Shown here: piece by piece, positions 51,052 to 60,022 of the stretch
Position numbering within the stretch: the first letter of the stretch is position 1
Layout of the letters: each line of letters begins with the position of its first letter
DNA from: Agromyces sp. Marseille-P2726
GTDB lineage: Bacteria > Actinomycetota > Actinomycetes > Actinomycetales > Microbacteriaceae
DNA: 64,000 nucleotides
Direction: 5' to 3'
Assembly: GCF_902809835.1 (NCBI RefSeq)
Contig: NZ_CADDWM010000014.1
Location: 248,001 to 312,000 of the forward strand
Position numbers and translations under genes: made by a program
The notes under the pieces: model-generated
Told to the model about the DNA's origin: nothing
The model's database searches: none
Seen by the model: the letters and a program-made list of their open reading frames with translations, nothing else

Positions 51052-52119
51052 ATGAGAGACCTGTACCCGGAGATCGAGCCGCTCGAGACGGGCATGTTGG
51101 ATGTCGGCGACGGGCAGCACATCTACTGGGAGGTGTCGGGCAATCTCGCCGGCAAGCCAGTGGTGTTCCTGCACGGCGGACCCGGGGGTGGCACCACGCC
51201 CACCCATCGGCGGCTCTTCGACCCCGCCCGGTATCGGATCGTGCTGTTCGACCAGCGAGGGTGCGGGCTGTCCATCCCCCACGCCAGCCGGCCCGATGCC
51301 GACCTCTCCGCGAACACGAGCTGGCATCTCATCGCCGACATGGAACGGCTGCGGCGTCACCTCGGAATCGACCGCTGGATGGTCTTCGGCGGGTCGTGGG
51401 GAAGTGCCCTCGCGCTCGCCTACGCCGAGACGCACCCCGAGCGGGTCACCGAACTGGTGCTGCGCGGCATCTTCACCCTGCGTCGCTCGGAGCTCGACTG
51501 GTTCTACGAGGGAGGCGCCTCGGCCATCTTCCCCGACCTCTGGGAGGAGTTCGTCGCGCCGGTCCCGGTGCTCGAACGCGGTCATCTCATCGAGGCGTAC
51601 TCGCGCCTGCTCAGCAACCCCGATCCCGACGTGCATGAGCCGGCGGCGATCGCCTGGTCGCGGTGGGAGTCGTCGACCATCAGCCTCGTGCCCGACCCCG
51701 AGAACATCGAGCGCTACACGCAGCCCGAGTACGCGACCGCGTTCGCTCGCATCGAGAACCACTACTTCCGGCACGGCGGGTGGTGGGAGGAGGGTCAGCT
51801 GATCCGGGACGCCCACCGGCTGGCCGGGATTCCGGCGGTGATCGTGCAGGGTCGGTACGACGTGTGCACGCCCATGATGACGGCGTGGGACCTGCATGCC
51901 GCGTGGCCCGAGGCGGAACTGCGGATCGTGCCCGATGCGGGCCACGCGTTCGACGAGCCCGGCATCCTCGATGCGCTCATCCAGGCGACCGATCGATTCG
52001 CGCGGGGCGGCGACGGCGATGACGACGCAGCCGACTCGGATGACCCCGACGACGACGGGGGAACCGAAGCGGAAACGACGACGGATGTCAACGGGTCGGC
52101 AGAGTCGGCCCCGAAATGA
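51052..52119 (+). CDS. Prolyl aminopeptidase-like alpha/beta hydrolase (family S33)
   Basis: A 355-residue hydrolase from ATG 51052; the in-frame GTG 51046 is an alternative. FLHGGPGGGTTPTHRRLFD (oxyanion loop), LFDQRGCGLS, and FGGSWGSALALAYAETHPE with nucleophile Ser define proline iminopeptidases. VQGRYDVCTPMMTAWDLH and PDAGHAFDEPG carry the Asp and His. The last 35 residues are strongly acidic (GDDDAADSDDPDDDGGTEAE), unlike standard members, and look disordered. It removes N-terminal Pro from peptides. No signal peptide. Confidence 0.9.
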   Translation: MRDLYPEIEPLETGMLDVGDGQHIYWEVSGNLAGKPVVFLHGGPGGGTTPTHRRLFDPARYRIVLFDQRGCGLSIPHASRPDADLSANTSWHLIADMERLRRHLGIDRWMVFGGSWGSALALAYAETHPERVTELVLRGIFTLRRSELDWFYEGGASAIFPDLWEEFVAPVPVLERGHLIEAYSRLLSNPDPDVHEPAAIAWSRWESSTISLVPDPENIERYTQPEYATAFARIENHYFRHGGWWEEGQLIRDAHRLAGIPAVIVQGRYDVCTPMMTAWDLHAAWPEAELRIVPDAGHAFDEPGILDALIQATDRFARGGDGDDDAADSDDPDDDGGTEAETTTDVNGSAESAPK

Positions 52120-52141
52120 GGGCACGGCCGACCGTGCGAGG

Positions 52142-52147
52142 TAGCTT
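52142..52147 (+). promoter_or_regulatory. -10 box TAGCTT of a probable leaderless promoter
   Basis: TAGCTT ends 6 nt before the ATG at 52154, the same geometry seen before the 18951, 20967 and 51052 starts. Confidence 0.4.
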
Positions 52148-52153
52148 CGGATC

Positions 52154-53032
52154 ATGACGTTCAACCCGAACTCCGACATCAGCGGCGGCAAGGCATCCCA
52201 CCGAGGGCGCAACACCGGCATCGCGGTCGGAGGTGGGCTGGGCGTCGTCGCGCTGTTCGTGCTCTCGCAGTTCCTCGGCGTCGACCTCACCGGCCTGCTC
52301 GGCGGCGGCCAGGGTCAGCCGCCCGCGAGCGACTCGGCGCTCGAGCAGTGCCTGACCGGCCAGGACGCGAATGAGCGCATCGAATGCCGCATGCAGGGCG
52401 CCTCGGCCTCGCTCGAGGAGTACTGGCAGGAGGAGGCGCCCGCCATCGGGGTCGAATACGCCGGTCCGCAGAACTTCATCCTCTTCGAGCAGGCGGTCGC
52501 GACCGGATGCGGCAACGCCTCGTCGGCCACCGGGCCGTTCTACTGCCCGCCCGACCAGACCATCTACATCGATACGAGCTTCTACGACCAGCTGGAGAGC
52601 CAGTTCGGGGCGAGCGGTGGCCCCCTCGCCGAGATGTACGTCGTGGCGCACGAGTGGGGACACCATGTGCAGAACATCGCCGGGATCCTCCAGCGGGCGC
52701 AGGACGGCCAGACCGGGCCGACGTCGAACGCCGTGCGGGTCGAGCTGCAGGCCGACTGCTTCGCCGGCTCATGGGCGGCGGCGGCCTCGAGCACGGAGGA
52801 CCCCGAAGGCGTGCCATTCCTCCAGCCCATCTCGCGCGACGAGTACGCGCAGGCCATCGATGCGGCCGCGGCGGTGGGCGACGACCGCATCCAGGAGACC
52901 ATGCAGGGCCAGGTGAACCCGCACACGTTCACCCACGGGTCGAGTGAGCAGCGCATGCGGTGGTTCGAGACGGGGTACGAGCAGGGCGCCGGCGCATGCG
53001 ACACGTTCGGGGTGGACGGCTCCCAGCTCTGA
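52154..53032 (+). CDS. Neutral zinc metallopeptidase (YpfJ family)
   Basis: A 292-residue membrane-anchored protease. After a short polar N-terminus, one transmembrane helix (GLGVVALFVLSQFLG). The catalytic motif is VVAHEWGHHVQNIAG (HExxH), with QADCFAGSWAA downstream carrying the third zinc ligand region and Cys residues. PNSDISGG-type start and FTHGSSEQRMRWFETGYEQG end are the family's typical sequences. The catalytic domain probably faces outside. It follows the S33 hydrolase by 34 nt. Confidence 0.9.
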   Translation: MTFNPNSDISGGKASHRGRNTGIAVGGGLGVVALFVLSQFLGVDLTGLLGGGQGQPPASDSALEQCLTGQDANERIECRMQGASASLEEYWQEEAPAIGVEYAGPQNFILFEQAVATGCGNASSATGPFYCPPDQTIYIDTSFYDQLESQFGASGGPLAEMYVVAHEWGHHVQNIAGILQRAQDGQTGPTSNAVRVELQADCFAGSWAAAASSTEDPEGVPFLQPISRDEYAQAIDAAAAVGDDRIQETMQGQVNPHTFTHGSSEQRMRWFETGYEQGAGACDTFGVDGSQL

Positions 53033-53052
53033 TCGGGCGAGCGCTGCTCTGA

Positions 53053-53748
53053 TCAGTCGAGCGCCGAGACGATCGCCTGCCCGAGTTGCACCGGCTTCGT
53101 GAACTGCGGCCAGTGGCCCGTGGGCAGGTCGACGTAGTCGACGTGCTTGACCGCGGCGAGCTCGCGGGTCCATGGGGCGCCGGCGGCGACGGCCCCGGTC
53201 AGCACCGAGCTCGGGAACTCGCACGCGATCACGGTGATCGGCACGTCGTACCGCCGCTCGTCGCGGAGAACCATCGGATCGGATGCCGCAGCACGGGGGT
53301 GCGGAATGGCCCGCGAGCGGAACTCGGCGCGAAGCTCGTCGTCGAGGTCGACGAGATCGGGCTCCTCGAACACGCACCAGTCGGGCAGCGGTATCTCGCC
53401 GTCGACGACCGGGAGTTGGTCGTTGATCGCATCGCCATGGGCCTGAGGGCCCGCATCGACGTAGACGACACGCGCGATGCGGTCGGGCCGCGCGTCGACG
53501 ACGCCGTGCGCGATGGCGCCGCCGCCCGAATGACCGACGAGCACGACCGGCTCGTCGAATCCGTCGACGAGTCGCACCACGGCGTCGATGTGGTCGCGCA
53601 GGCCGACGCCCGAGCGGTCGGCGTCGACCGACTCGAGACCGGGCAGCGTCACGGGATGCACGCGGTGCCCGGCCTCTTCGAGCACGGGCGTCACCCGCTG
53701 CCACGACGACGCATCGAGCCAGAATCCGGGAATGAGGATGAGATCCAT
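53053..53748 (-). CDS. Alpha/beta hydrolase (esterase-like)
   Basis: A 231-residue protein from ATG 53748. LILIPGFWLDASSWQRVTPV and VVLVGHSGGGAIAHGVVDAR (nucleophile Ser in GHSGGG) are clear; the catalytic His is in LPTGHWPQFTKP and the Asp probably in the preceding strand. It belongs to the small esterase / arylesterase-like group of unknown substrate. It converges on the zinc protease gene (21 nt between stops) and diverges from the alcohol dehydrogenase gene. Confidence 0.85.
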   Translation of the reverse strand: MDLILIPGFWLDASSWQRVTPVLEEAGHRVHPVTLPGLESVDADRSGVGLRDHIDAVVRLVDGFDEPVVLVGHSGGGAIAHGVVDARPDRIARVVYVDAGPQAHGDAINDQLPVVDGEIPLPDWCVFEEPDLVDLDDELRAEFRSRAIPHPRAAASDPMVLRDERRYDVPITVIACEFPSSVLTGAVAAGAPWTRELAAVKHVDYVDLPTGHWPQFTKPVQLGQAIVSALD

Positions 53749-53930
53749 GCCTCGAACCTATCGACGGCCACCGACGTCGGACGCGCGTGCCGGTAGGCTC
53801 ACGGATGTCGCGGGCGACGCGCTGCGACGGATGCCCGCCCCGCGGCATCCGATCGTCGATCGGCACACTGCTGCCGCGACATCCGCGAGCCTCGGCTCGA
53901 CGACGGATCGACCCGAATCGGAGGACCCCT

Positions 53931-54971
53931 GTGCGCGCCGTGCTCTTCACCGCCTTCGGCGAGGCCCCCGCACTCGTCGACGTGCCCGAACCGGCATGTC
54001 CGCCCCGCGGAGCCGTCATCCGAGTGCGGGCGACCGGGTTGTGCCGCAGCGATTGGCACGCCTGGATGGGCCACGACGACACGGTCGCGCTGCCGCATGT
54101 GCCCGGGCACGAGTTCGCCGGCGAGATCGCGGTGCTCGGCTCCGCGGCCGCCGCCGGCGGCTGGAGGGTCGGCGACCGCGTCACGGCGCCCTTCATCTGC
54201 GCCTGCGGCCGCTGCCCCGAGTGCCGGTCGGGCAACGAACAGGTGTGCGACGACCAGTCGCAGCCGGGCTTCACGCACTGGGGGTCGTTCGCCGAGTACG
54301 TGGTGGTCGACGAGGCCGAGCTGAACCTCATCCGCCTGCCCGACTCGCTCGGCTTCGTCGAGGCCGCATCACTCGGATGCCGCTTCGCCACCGCCTATCG
54401 CGCGATCGTGTCGCGCAGCCGGCTCGCTCCCGGCGAGCAGGTCGCGGTGCACGGATGCGGCGGCGTCGGCCTCTCGGCGATCCTGATCGCCCTCGCTGCG
54501 GGGGTGAAGGTGTACGGCGTCGACGTCTCCGACGCGGCGCTCGCCGCGGCCGAGCAGCTGGGTGCCGTCCCCGTGCGTGGGGGCGAGGGGGCGGCCGAGC
54601 GCATCGTCGAGGCATCCGGTGGCGGCGTCGACGTGTCGGTCGACGCGTTCGGCAGCACCGAGACCTCCTTCGCCTCGGTGCGAAGCCTCAAGAAGCGCGG
54701 TCGGCACGTGCAGGTGGGGCTGATGCTCGGCGACAGCGCGCTCGCGGCCATGCCCATGGACGCGGTCATCGCGGGTGAGCTCGAGATCCTGGGCAGCCAC
54801 GGCATGGCCGCCCACGAGTACCCCTCGATGCTCGGCGCGGTCGCGTCGGGCGACTTCCGGCCGATCGAGCTGGTGGGTCGGCGCATCGGCCTCGAGGAGG
54901 TGCCCAGCGCGCTCGCCGCGATGGGCACGGCCGGAGCCTCGGGGTCGGGCATGACGGTCGTCGAGCTGTAG
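53931..54971 (+). CDS. Zinc-dependent alcohol dehydrogenase (MDR family)
   Basis: A 346-residue enzyme from GTG 53931 with GGAGGACCCC upstream. GLCRSDWHAWMGHDD (catalytic zinc Cys), PHVPGHEFAGEI (His/Glu), and the structural-zinc set CACGRCPECRSGNEQVCDD are all present. GCGGVGLSAILIALAAGV is the NAD loop. An in-frame ATG at 53805, 6 nt after a TAGGCT box, would add 42 residues (MSRATRCDGC..), but these look like non-coding leader; the family starts where GTG 53931 does. Substrate unknown. Confidence 0.92.
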   Translation: MRAVLFTAFGEAPALVDVPEPACPPRGAVIRVRATGLCRSDWHAWMGHDDTVALPHVPGHEFAGEIAVLGSAAAAGGWRVGDRVTAPFICACGRCPECRSGNEQVCDDQSQPGFTHWGSFAEYVVVDEAELNLIRLPDSLGFVEAASLGCRFATAYRAIVSRSRLAPGEQVAVHGCGGVGLSAILIALAAGVKVYGVDVSDAALAAAEQLGAVPVRGGEGAAERIVEASGGGVDVSVDAFGSTETSFASVRSLKKRGRHVQVGLMLGDSALAAMPMDAVIAGELEILGSHGMAAHEYPSMLGAVASGDFRPIELVGRRIGLEEVPSALAAMGTAGASGSGMTVVEL

Positions 54972-55002
54972 CGGCATCCGACCTGCGACGGGCGGATGCC
55001 GC
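54971..55002 (+). terminator. Hairpin terminator from GGATGCC motifs
   Basis: GCGGCATCCG (54971-54980) and CGGATGCCGC (54993-55002) form a perfect 10-bp stem with a 12-nt loop, beginning at the stop codon of the alcohol dehydrogenase. No U-run. Confidence 0.55.
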
Positions 55003-55047
55003 GAGCCGCAGTTCCCTCGTCGACCCGACCTCGGCCAGAATGAGGCG

Positions 55048-56076
55048 ATGGACCCGGTCGCAGCGCTCGAGGAGATCGCCTTCCTGCTGGAACGGGATCG
55101 GGCGTCGTCGTTCAAGTCGAAGGCGTTCCGGCGCGCCGCCGACGTGATCGGCGCGTATTCGCCCGACGAGCTCGCCGCACGCGTGCGCGACGGCACGCTG
55201 AAGCGCACGAAGGGCATCGGCGCGAGCACGTACGCGGTCATCGCCGAGGCGGTCGCCGGGCAGGTGCCGGCGTACCTCGCAGACCTGCGCGAGCGCAGCG
55301 GCCCCGCCGTCGCGGCATCCGGCGACGGCCTTCGCTCCAAGCTGAAGGGCGACCTGCACAGCCACACCGAGTGGTCCGACGGCACGACCCCGATCGAGAC
55401 GATGGCGCGCGCTGCGCAGCTCGTGGGACTCGAGTACCTCGTGATCTCCGATCACTCGCCGAACCTCACGATCGCGAACGGCCTGAGCGCCGAACGGCTC
55501 GAGCAGCAGCTCGGCGTCCTCGACGAGCTGAACGCCGTGACCGAACTCGGCGGTGGCGGCATCCGACTGCTCTCGGGAATCGAGACCGACATCCTGCTCG
55601 ACGGCACCCTCGACCAGTCGCCCGCCATGCTCGGCCGTCTCGACGTGGTGGTCGCGAGCGTGCATTCCAAGTTGCGCATGGAATCACGTGAGATGACGGA
55701 ACGGATGCTCCGAGCGATCGAGACCCCGCGCATGAACGTGCTCGGGCACTGCACCGGCCGGCTCGTCGAAGGGTCGCGCGGCACCCGACCGCAGTCGACG
55801 TTCGACGCACGAGCCGTGTTCGCCGCGTGCGCCGAGTACGACGTCGCGGTCGAGATCAACTCCCGCCCAGAGCGTCAGGATCCGCCCGACGAGCTCATCC
55901 AGCTCGCGCTCGAGGCCGGATGCCTCTTCAGCATCGACACCGATGCGCACGCGCCGGGGCACTTCTCCTTCCTCGACCTGGGCGCCGCGCGCGCGGAGGA
56001 CAACGGCGTGCCGGCCGAGCGAATCGTGACGACCTGGCCCGTCGAGCGCCTGCTCGAGTGGAGTCGGGGCGGCTGA
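55048..56076 (+). CDS. PHP-domain protein with N-terminal helix-hairpin-helix (PolX-like)
   Basis: A 342-residue protein. The N-terminal 90 residues resemble the DNA polymerase beta/PolX helix-hairpin-helix part (EEIAFLLERDRASSFKSKAF, RTKGIGASTYAVIAEAV). From residue about 105 comes a PHP phosphoesterase domain: LKGDLHSHTEWSDG, SDHSPNL, GIETDIL, VASVHSK, and IDTDAHAPGHF with the metal-binding His/Asp. The PolX nucleotidyltransferase palm is missing, so it is not a polymerase. A DNA-end or phosphate-ester hydrolase is plausible. Confidence 0.85.
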   Translation: MDPVAALEEIAFLLERDRASSFKSKAFRRAADVIGAYSPDELAARVRDGTLKRTKGIGASTYAVIAEAVAGQVPAYLADLRERSGPAVAASGDGLRSKLKGDLHSHTEWSDGTTPIETMARAAQLVGLEYLVISDHSPNLTIANGLSAERLEQQLGVLDELNAVTELGGGGIRLLSGIETDILLDGTLDQSPAMLGRLDVVVASVHSKLRMESREMTERMLRAIETPRMNVLGHCTGRLVEGSRGTRPQSTFDARAVFAACAEYDVAVEINSRPERQDPPDELIQLALEAGCLFSIDTDAHAPGHFSFLDLGAARAEDNGVPAERIVTTWPVERLLEWSRGG

Positions 56077-56301
56077 TCAGCCGGCGGGCGTGCCGCCGTC
56101 GACCGCGCTCATGACCGCGTCGATGTCGTTCTCGGACGCGGGCATGCCCGCCTCCGAGAGGCGTTGCCGCACCATCTCGCGCGTGCCGTCGACATTGCCG
56201 AGGGCGACGTCGGCGCGCACCTGCTGGATCACTCCTTCGAGCCGCTGGTCGTCGGTCGCCTCGTCGTGGCCGTCTTCGATCGGTGCATCCTGCGTGTTCA
56301 T
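56077..56301 (-). CDS. Small hypothetical protein
   Basis: A 74-residue acidic protein from ATG 56301 (MNTQDAPIEDGHDEATDDQR, then helical LEGVIQQVRADVALGNVDGT and MVRQRLSEAG). No recognised family, no signal peptide. Ends directly at the PHP-gene stop, antisense. The ribosome site is weak, so a later start is possible. Confidence 0.55.
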   Translation of the reverse strand: MNTQDAPIEDGHDEATDDQRLEGVIQQVRADVALGNVDGTREMVRQRLSEAGMPASENDIDAVMSAVDGGTPAG

Positions 56302-56454
56302 GCCCCAACCGTCGCACGGCGGGAACGGTCCCGCCTCCCCTTGACAGGTCGGTGCCGTGGTGCATCGGCTGGACCCCGCAGGGAGATCCCCGGGATCCCG
56401 TAGCGGCTCCCGCTGCGGGATGTCAAGGGTTCGGTGAATGGCCCGTTCCGGGTG

Positions 56455-56487
56455 CGGAAGGAGTATCTTCCGGGTTAGGAGGAGTAT
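56455..56487 (+). promoter_or_regulatory. Upstream element of the DUF4383 gene
   Basis: CGGAAG/CTTCCG arms (56455-56460, 56467-56472) surround GAGTAT, and GAGTAT recurs at 56482-56487, 21 nt later. GGAGTAT resembles the -10 of stress-sigma promoters in actinobacteria, but the -35 side is unclear. Confidence 0.3.
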
Positions 56488-56516
56488 CAGGCAACACACA
56501 GCGAAGGGAAGGAACC

Positions 56517-56984
56517 ATGAGTGCCACACGCGATACGACTGGCCGCACCCGCTACGCCGAGACCCCCATCCAGAAGACCGCCCTCATCCTCGGCATCGTC
56601 TTCCTCGTGGTCGGAATCGCCGGATTCATCCCCGGCCTGACGACCAACGTCGACGCGATGCTCTTCGCGGGCCACGAGTCGGGCGCGCTGCTGCTCGGGG
56701 TCTTCCAGGTGTCGATCCTGCACAACATCGTGCACCTGCTCTACGGCGTGGTGGGTGTCGCCGTCGCGATCAGCGCCGCGGCATCACGCAACTACCTCAT
56801 CTGGGGTGGTGCCGTGTACCTGCTGATCTGGCTCTACGGCCTGTTCGTGAGCGGTGACAACCCGGCCAACTTCGTGCCCCTCAACAACGCAGACAACTGG
56901 CTGCATCTCGGCCTGGGCGTGGTCATGATACTGCTCGGCATCTTCGTCGGGCGCCGGCGCACCGCTCGCACCGCCGAGGCCTGA
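56517..56984 (+). CDS. DUF4383 family membrane protein
   Basis: A 155-residue protein with four transmembrane helices. TPIQKTALILGIVFLVVGIA, the FASGHESGALLLG-like segment (here FAGHESGALLLGVFQVSILH), NIVHLLYGVVGVAVAISA and the C-terminal DNWLHLGLGVVMILLG match DUF4383. Function unknown. Ribosome site GAAGGGAAGGAACC precedes the ATG. Confidence 0.9.
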   Translation: MSATRDTTGRTRYAETPIQKTALILGIVFLVVGIAGFIPGLTTNVDAMLFAGHESGALLLGVFQVSILHNIVHLLYGVVGVAVAISAAASRNYLIWGGAVYLLIWLYGLFVSGDNPANFVPLNNADNWLHLGLGVVMILLGIFVGRRRTARTAEA

Positions 56985-57010
56985 CCGCCGCGCCGGGCCT
57001 TCCCGGTCCG

Positions 57011-57060
57011 ACATGACGGGGCCGGATGCCGCAGCCGCGACATCCGGCCCCGCATCATGT
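57011..57060. terminator. Bidirectional hairpin terminator
   Basis: GGGGCCGGATG (57018-57028) and CATCCGGCCCC (57041-57051) form an 11-bp stem with a 12-nt loop; outer ACATGA (57011-57016) / TCATGT (57055-57060) extend it. Located between converging genes. Confidence 0.75.
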
Positions 57061-57076
57061 CGGCTCCGAGCTGCCG

Positions 57077-57460
57077 TCAGGGGACCGGGTCGAGCCGGAG
57101 CGTCGTGGTGACCACCTGCGGTCCGACCACCGTGGCGACGACGCGCGGCGGATGGCTTCCGTACTTGGCGCGGTACGCCGCATCGAGGGCCTCGTGGAGC
57201 TCGGCGTCGGTGCCCGGATCGATGATTCGCACATCGCGCTCGACACCGCCTGCGGCGATACGGCCAGAACCGCTGCGCCGGGCGCGGACGAACCAGGGGT
57301 TGTCGGGTCCGTAGGCCGAACGCACGTAGAGCTCGTCACCGTGGCGGACGACCCAGATGATGATGTACGGGCGCAGGGAGCCGTCGGACCGCCGGGAGGC
57401 GATCCTCAGTTCTTCGGCATCGCCGATCGCCTCGAGGTCATCGTTGGTCCATCCGCTCAT
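57077..57460 (-). CDS. DUF2255 family protein
   Basis: A 127-residue protein from ATG 57460. WTNDDLEAIGDAEELRIASR, PYIIIWVVRHGDELYVRSAY and PWFVRARRSGSGRIAAGG match DUF2255, small proteins with a flavin-reductase-like split barrel. Function unknown. Confidence 0.88.
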   Translation of the reverse strand: MSGWTNDDLEAIGDAEELRIASRRSDGSLRPYIIIWVVRHGDELYVRSAYGPDNPWFVRARRSGSGRIAAGGVERDVRIIDPGTDAELHEALDAAYRAKYGSHPPRVVATVVGPQVVTTTLRLDPVP

Positions 57461-57516
57461 GTCGCGCTCCTCTCGCTCACCGGTCCCATTCTGGTCGCAG
57501 CCCGAGCGCGGCAGCA

Positions 57517-58401
57517 CTATTGCGGATGCAGGTCGATCTGTCGAGCGACTCCGGGGGCATCGGGATCGTCGACGATGGGCCGGTCCGCCATGAACAGGCG
57601 GATCACGTTGGCGAGCTCGTCGGGGTGGCTGAAGTTGATGGCGTGTGCAGCGCCTTCGATGACCACCAGCACCACTGAGGTCTCAGCCAGGGCGGCGACC
57701 TCCCGGACGGCGGCCGGCGGGGGCATCAGCGGGTCCTTGTCGCCGACCACGACCAGCGTGGGAACGCGCAGCTCCAGGAGTCGCTCGAGCGTCGGGTACC
57801 GTGTGAGCGCCCGGAACATCCGGAATGTGCTGTAGATCCCGAACCGGAGGTAGTCGGGCGTCGCGACCTTGACCATGCTGCTCGGCTCGCGACCCCCGTC
57901 GCGGGCGAGCTGCGCGATCGCGCCCATGAGCGGTTGGTTGAATCGTCCGCCGGCGGGTGAGACGAGCACCGCACGTTCGACCCGCTCGGGGAACTCGTAC
58001 GCGAACTCGCAGATGACGGGACAGCCCATCGAGTTGCCCACCAGCGTGGCCTTCTCGATTCCGCGGTCGTCGAGGAACGTGACGGCCGCACGCGCGAGGC
58101 CCGGCACGTCGAGCGCTCGGGGCGCCCGCCAGCTCAGGCCGAACCCGGGCAGATCGGGGACCAGGGTGTGGAACTCGCCCGCGAGCCGCTCCGCAGTCGG
58201 CAGCAGGTATCGGCCCGAGAGGCCGAAGCCGTGCAGGTGCACCATCGCGGGCTCGTCGGGCACGTCGGGCGACTCCCGATAGAAGACGTCGACGCCGTCG
58301 ATCGTCGTCCACCGCTCGGCGAGGGTCGACGCCGGGCGCTTCGGAGTGCGCCGCACCCGTCGTCGGGCGTCAGTCGTCTCGTCGGCGGCCCCCCTGGCCA
58401 T
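57517..58401 (-). CDS. Alpha/beta hydrolase
   Basis: A 294-residue protein from ATG 58401 (AGGAAG 9 nt upstream; ATG 58503 would extend it but overlaps the PspA gene). HLHGFGLSGRYLLPTAERLA, GNSMGCPVICEFAYEFPERV (nucleophile Ser) and VVGDKDPLMPP with the acid. EGAAHAINFSHPDELA carries the catalytic His. Last gene of the PspA cluster; substrate unknown. Confidence 0.85.
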   Translation of the reverse strand: MARGAADETTDARRRVRRTPKRPASTLAERWTTIDGVDVFYRESPDVPDEPAMVHLHGFGLSGRYLLPTAERLAGEFHTLVPDLPGFGLSWRAPRALDVPGLARAAVTFLDDRGIEKATLVGNSMGCPVICEFAYEFPERVERAVLVSPAGGRFNQPLMGAIAQLARDGGREPSSMVKVATPDYLRFGIYSTFRMFRALTRYPTLERLLELRVPTLVVVGDKDPLMPPPAAVREVAALAETSVVLVVIEGAAHAINFSHPDELANVIRLFMADRPIVDDPDAPGVARQIDLHPQ

Positions 58402-58447
58402 GACGATGATCTTCCTCGACGCCGTGGCCGACGTCAACGTGCCGGGA

Positions 58448-59221
58448 CTATTGCGCGCTCGGGCCCTGCCCGATGCTGAGCCATCCCGAGTCGCCGTCGC
58501 CACGGCGGTCGGCCGCTCCGTGACCCTTCTCGGCGTCGCGCATGGCCTGGAGTTGGCGCTCCACCTCGGCCTGGGCGCTCAGCGCCGCGAGCTGCCGGTC
58601 GATGTCGGCATCGGGCGCTGCGGTGAGGTCCTGGAGGGCGCCGCTCGCGAGCATCTCGTCGGTGGCCGCCGCCCGAGCCTGCATCTGTGCGACGCGGTCG
58701 CGAGCCCGGTCGAGGCTCGTGCCGATGTCGTTGATCGTCGAGCCGATGCCGGCCACCGCCTCGTTCGCCTTCACCTGCGCCTCGGAGGCGGTGTACGTGG
58801 CCTTGATCGTCTCCTTCTCGACCTTGAACACGGCGATCTGCTCGGCGAGCCGGCGTTCGCGTTCCTCCAGCTGCGCAGTCTGCTGCTGCATGCCCGCGTA
58901 CTGCTCCTGGAGCTTCGCGACCTGTCGCTCGATGAGGGATCGACGCTCGAGTGCAGCGCGTGCGAGATCCTCTCGGCCCTGCGCCAGGGCCTCGCGGGCC
59001 TGGCCCTCCAGGCGCTGGTAGCGGGCGCCCAGCTCCTGCCCCTGCAGGTCGACCCGCTTCTTCGCGGTCGCGACCTCCGCCAGTGCCTGTCGCACCTGCT
59101 GCAGCAGCTTCACCTGCTGGTCGTAGCTGTGGTCGAGCATCTCCCGGGGGTCTTCGACCCGGTCCAATGCCTTCGAGGTCTTGACCCGGAAGATGTCTCG
59201 CATCCGCGATGTGTTGCTCAT
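58448..59221 (-). CDS. PspA/IM30 (phage shock protein A) family protein
   Basis: A 257-residue coiled-coil protein from ATG 59221. RDIFRVKTSKALDRVEDPRE is the N-terminal amphipathic region; long heptads follow (QVRQALAEVATAKKRVDLQG through KANEAVAGIGSTIND). These proteins polymerise on the inner membrane under envelope stress. The C-terminal 40 residues are Gln/Gly-rich. 22 nt downstream of a 197-aa membrane protein, 46 nt upstream of the hydrolase: likely one operon. Confidence 0.93.
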   Translation of the reverse strand: MSNTSRMRDIFRVKTSKALDRVEDPREMLDHSYDQQVKLLQQVRQALAEVATAKKRVDLQGQELGARYQRLEGQAREALAQGREDLARAALERRSLIERQVAKLQEQYAGMQQQTAQLEERERRLAEQIAVFKVEKETIKATYTASEAQVKANEAVAGIGSTINDIGTSLDRARDRVAQMQARAAATDEMLASGALQDLTAAPDADIDRQLAALSAQAEVERQLQAMRDAEKGHGAADRRGDGDSGWLSIGQGPSAQ

Positions 59222-59243
59222 GTTCGGTCCCTTCTCGAAGGTG

Positions 59244-59837
59244 TCAGGCGGTCGGCCGGATGATTCGCGGTCGCGCGTCGGGGTGGTCCCGCTGGTTCAA
59301 CGTTCGCAGGTGCTGCACCCCGGCGTGCAGCGCGACGACTTCGTGCTCCACATCCGTGTGGAGCGTGGTGAGCGCGTCATCCGAGACGTCGCCGAGGCCC
59401 GAAGCCACGGCCGCGCGGAGTCGGTGGATCAGGTCGGCGACCTGGTCGACCCGCCGGCCGGCGGCCGGGAGCTGCTCGGCCAGCACCGCGGCATCCGTCT
59501 CGCTCTCCATCAGCCGCAACTGCAGGTCGAGCGCTTCGCCCTCGTGCCGGATCCGACGGAAGAGGCGGTCGACGTCTCCGCGCGGAGCCTGCCCTCGACC
59601 CGCGACCTCGACCGCGGCGCGTCCGCTGTCGAGCGAGTCGTGCAGCCGAACGCGCAGGCGAAGCACCTTTCCGCGCGCGCCGGAACTGAGTCCGGCGCGA
59701 GTGCGCAGCACCGCCCCGCCGATCGCACGGCTGCGGCGGACCCGCCTCGCGATCGCCCGGGCGACGAAGAACACCGTGGCCAAGGAGACGGCCATGATGA
59801 TCAGGAGCGCGAGCAGCACGCCGAGAATGACGTCCAC
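59244..59837 (-). CDS. Membrane/coiled-coil protein of the PspA cluster
   Basis: A 197-residue protein from GTG 59837 with GGAGG 8 nt upstream; the ATG at 59876 lacks this. N-terminal membrane helix (ILGVLLALLIIMAVSLATVF), then a basic stretch and helical, probably coiled-coil regions to the C-terminus. No family name. Its place before pspA suggests a membrane partner or sensor. Confidence 0.75.
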   Translation of the reverse strand: MDVILGVLLALLIIMAVSLATVFFVARAIARRVRRSRAIGGAVLRTRAGLSSGARGKVLRLRVRLHDSLDSGRAAVEVAGRGQAPRGDVDRLFRRIRHEGEALDLQLRLMESETDAAVLAEQLPAAGRRVDQVADLIHRLRAAVASGLGDVSDDALTTLHTDVEHEVVALHAGVQHLRTLNQRDHPDARPRIIRPTA

Positions 59838-60022
59838 AGTGACCACCTCCACCCTTCGGAGGCGCCTCGCGGTCACCCGGCGTGCGTCGTCGGCTCGGCC
59901 GACCCGCCTTCGTCGTGCATCCCTCCAGCGCCACTCAGGCTCGAAACGCGATATAACGCAAACCTACGCCAGCTTCGTCCTGAGCGTTAGCGTCTGGAGG
60001 ATATTCGAAGCTCCCGCCTCGG

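Noticed and set aside
53805-53930. Leaderless ATG 53805 as start of the alcohol dehydrogenase
   Set aside because: A TAGGCT box sits 6 nt upstream, but the extra 42 residues are Arg/Pro rich and not part of the family; GTG 53931 has a strong ribosome site. Probably a transcription start with untranslated leader.
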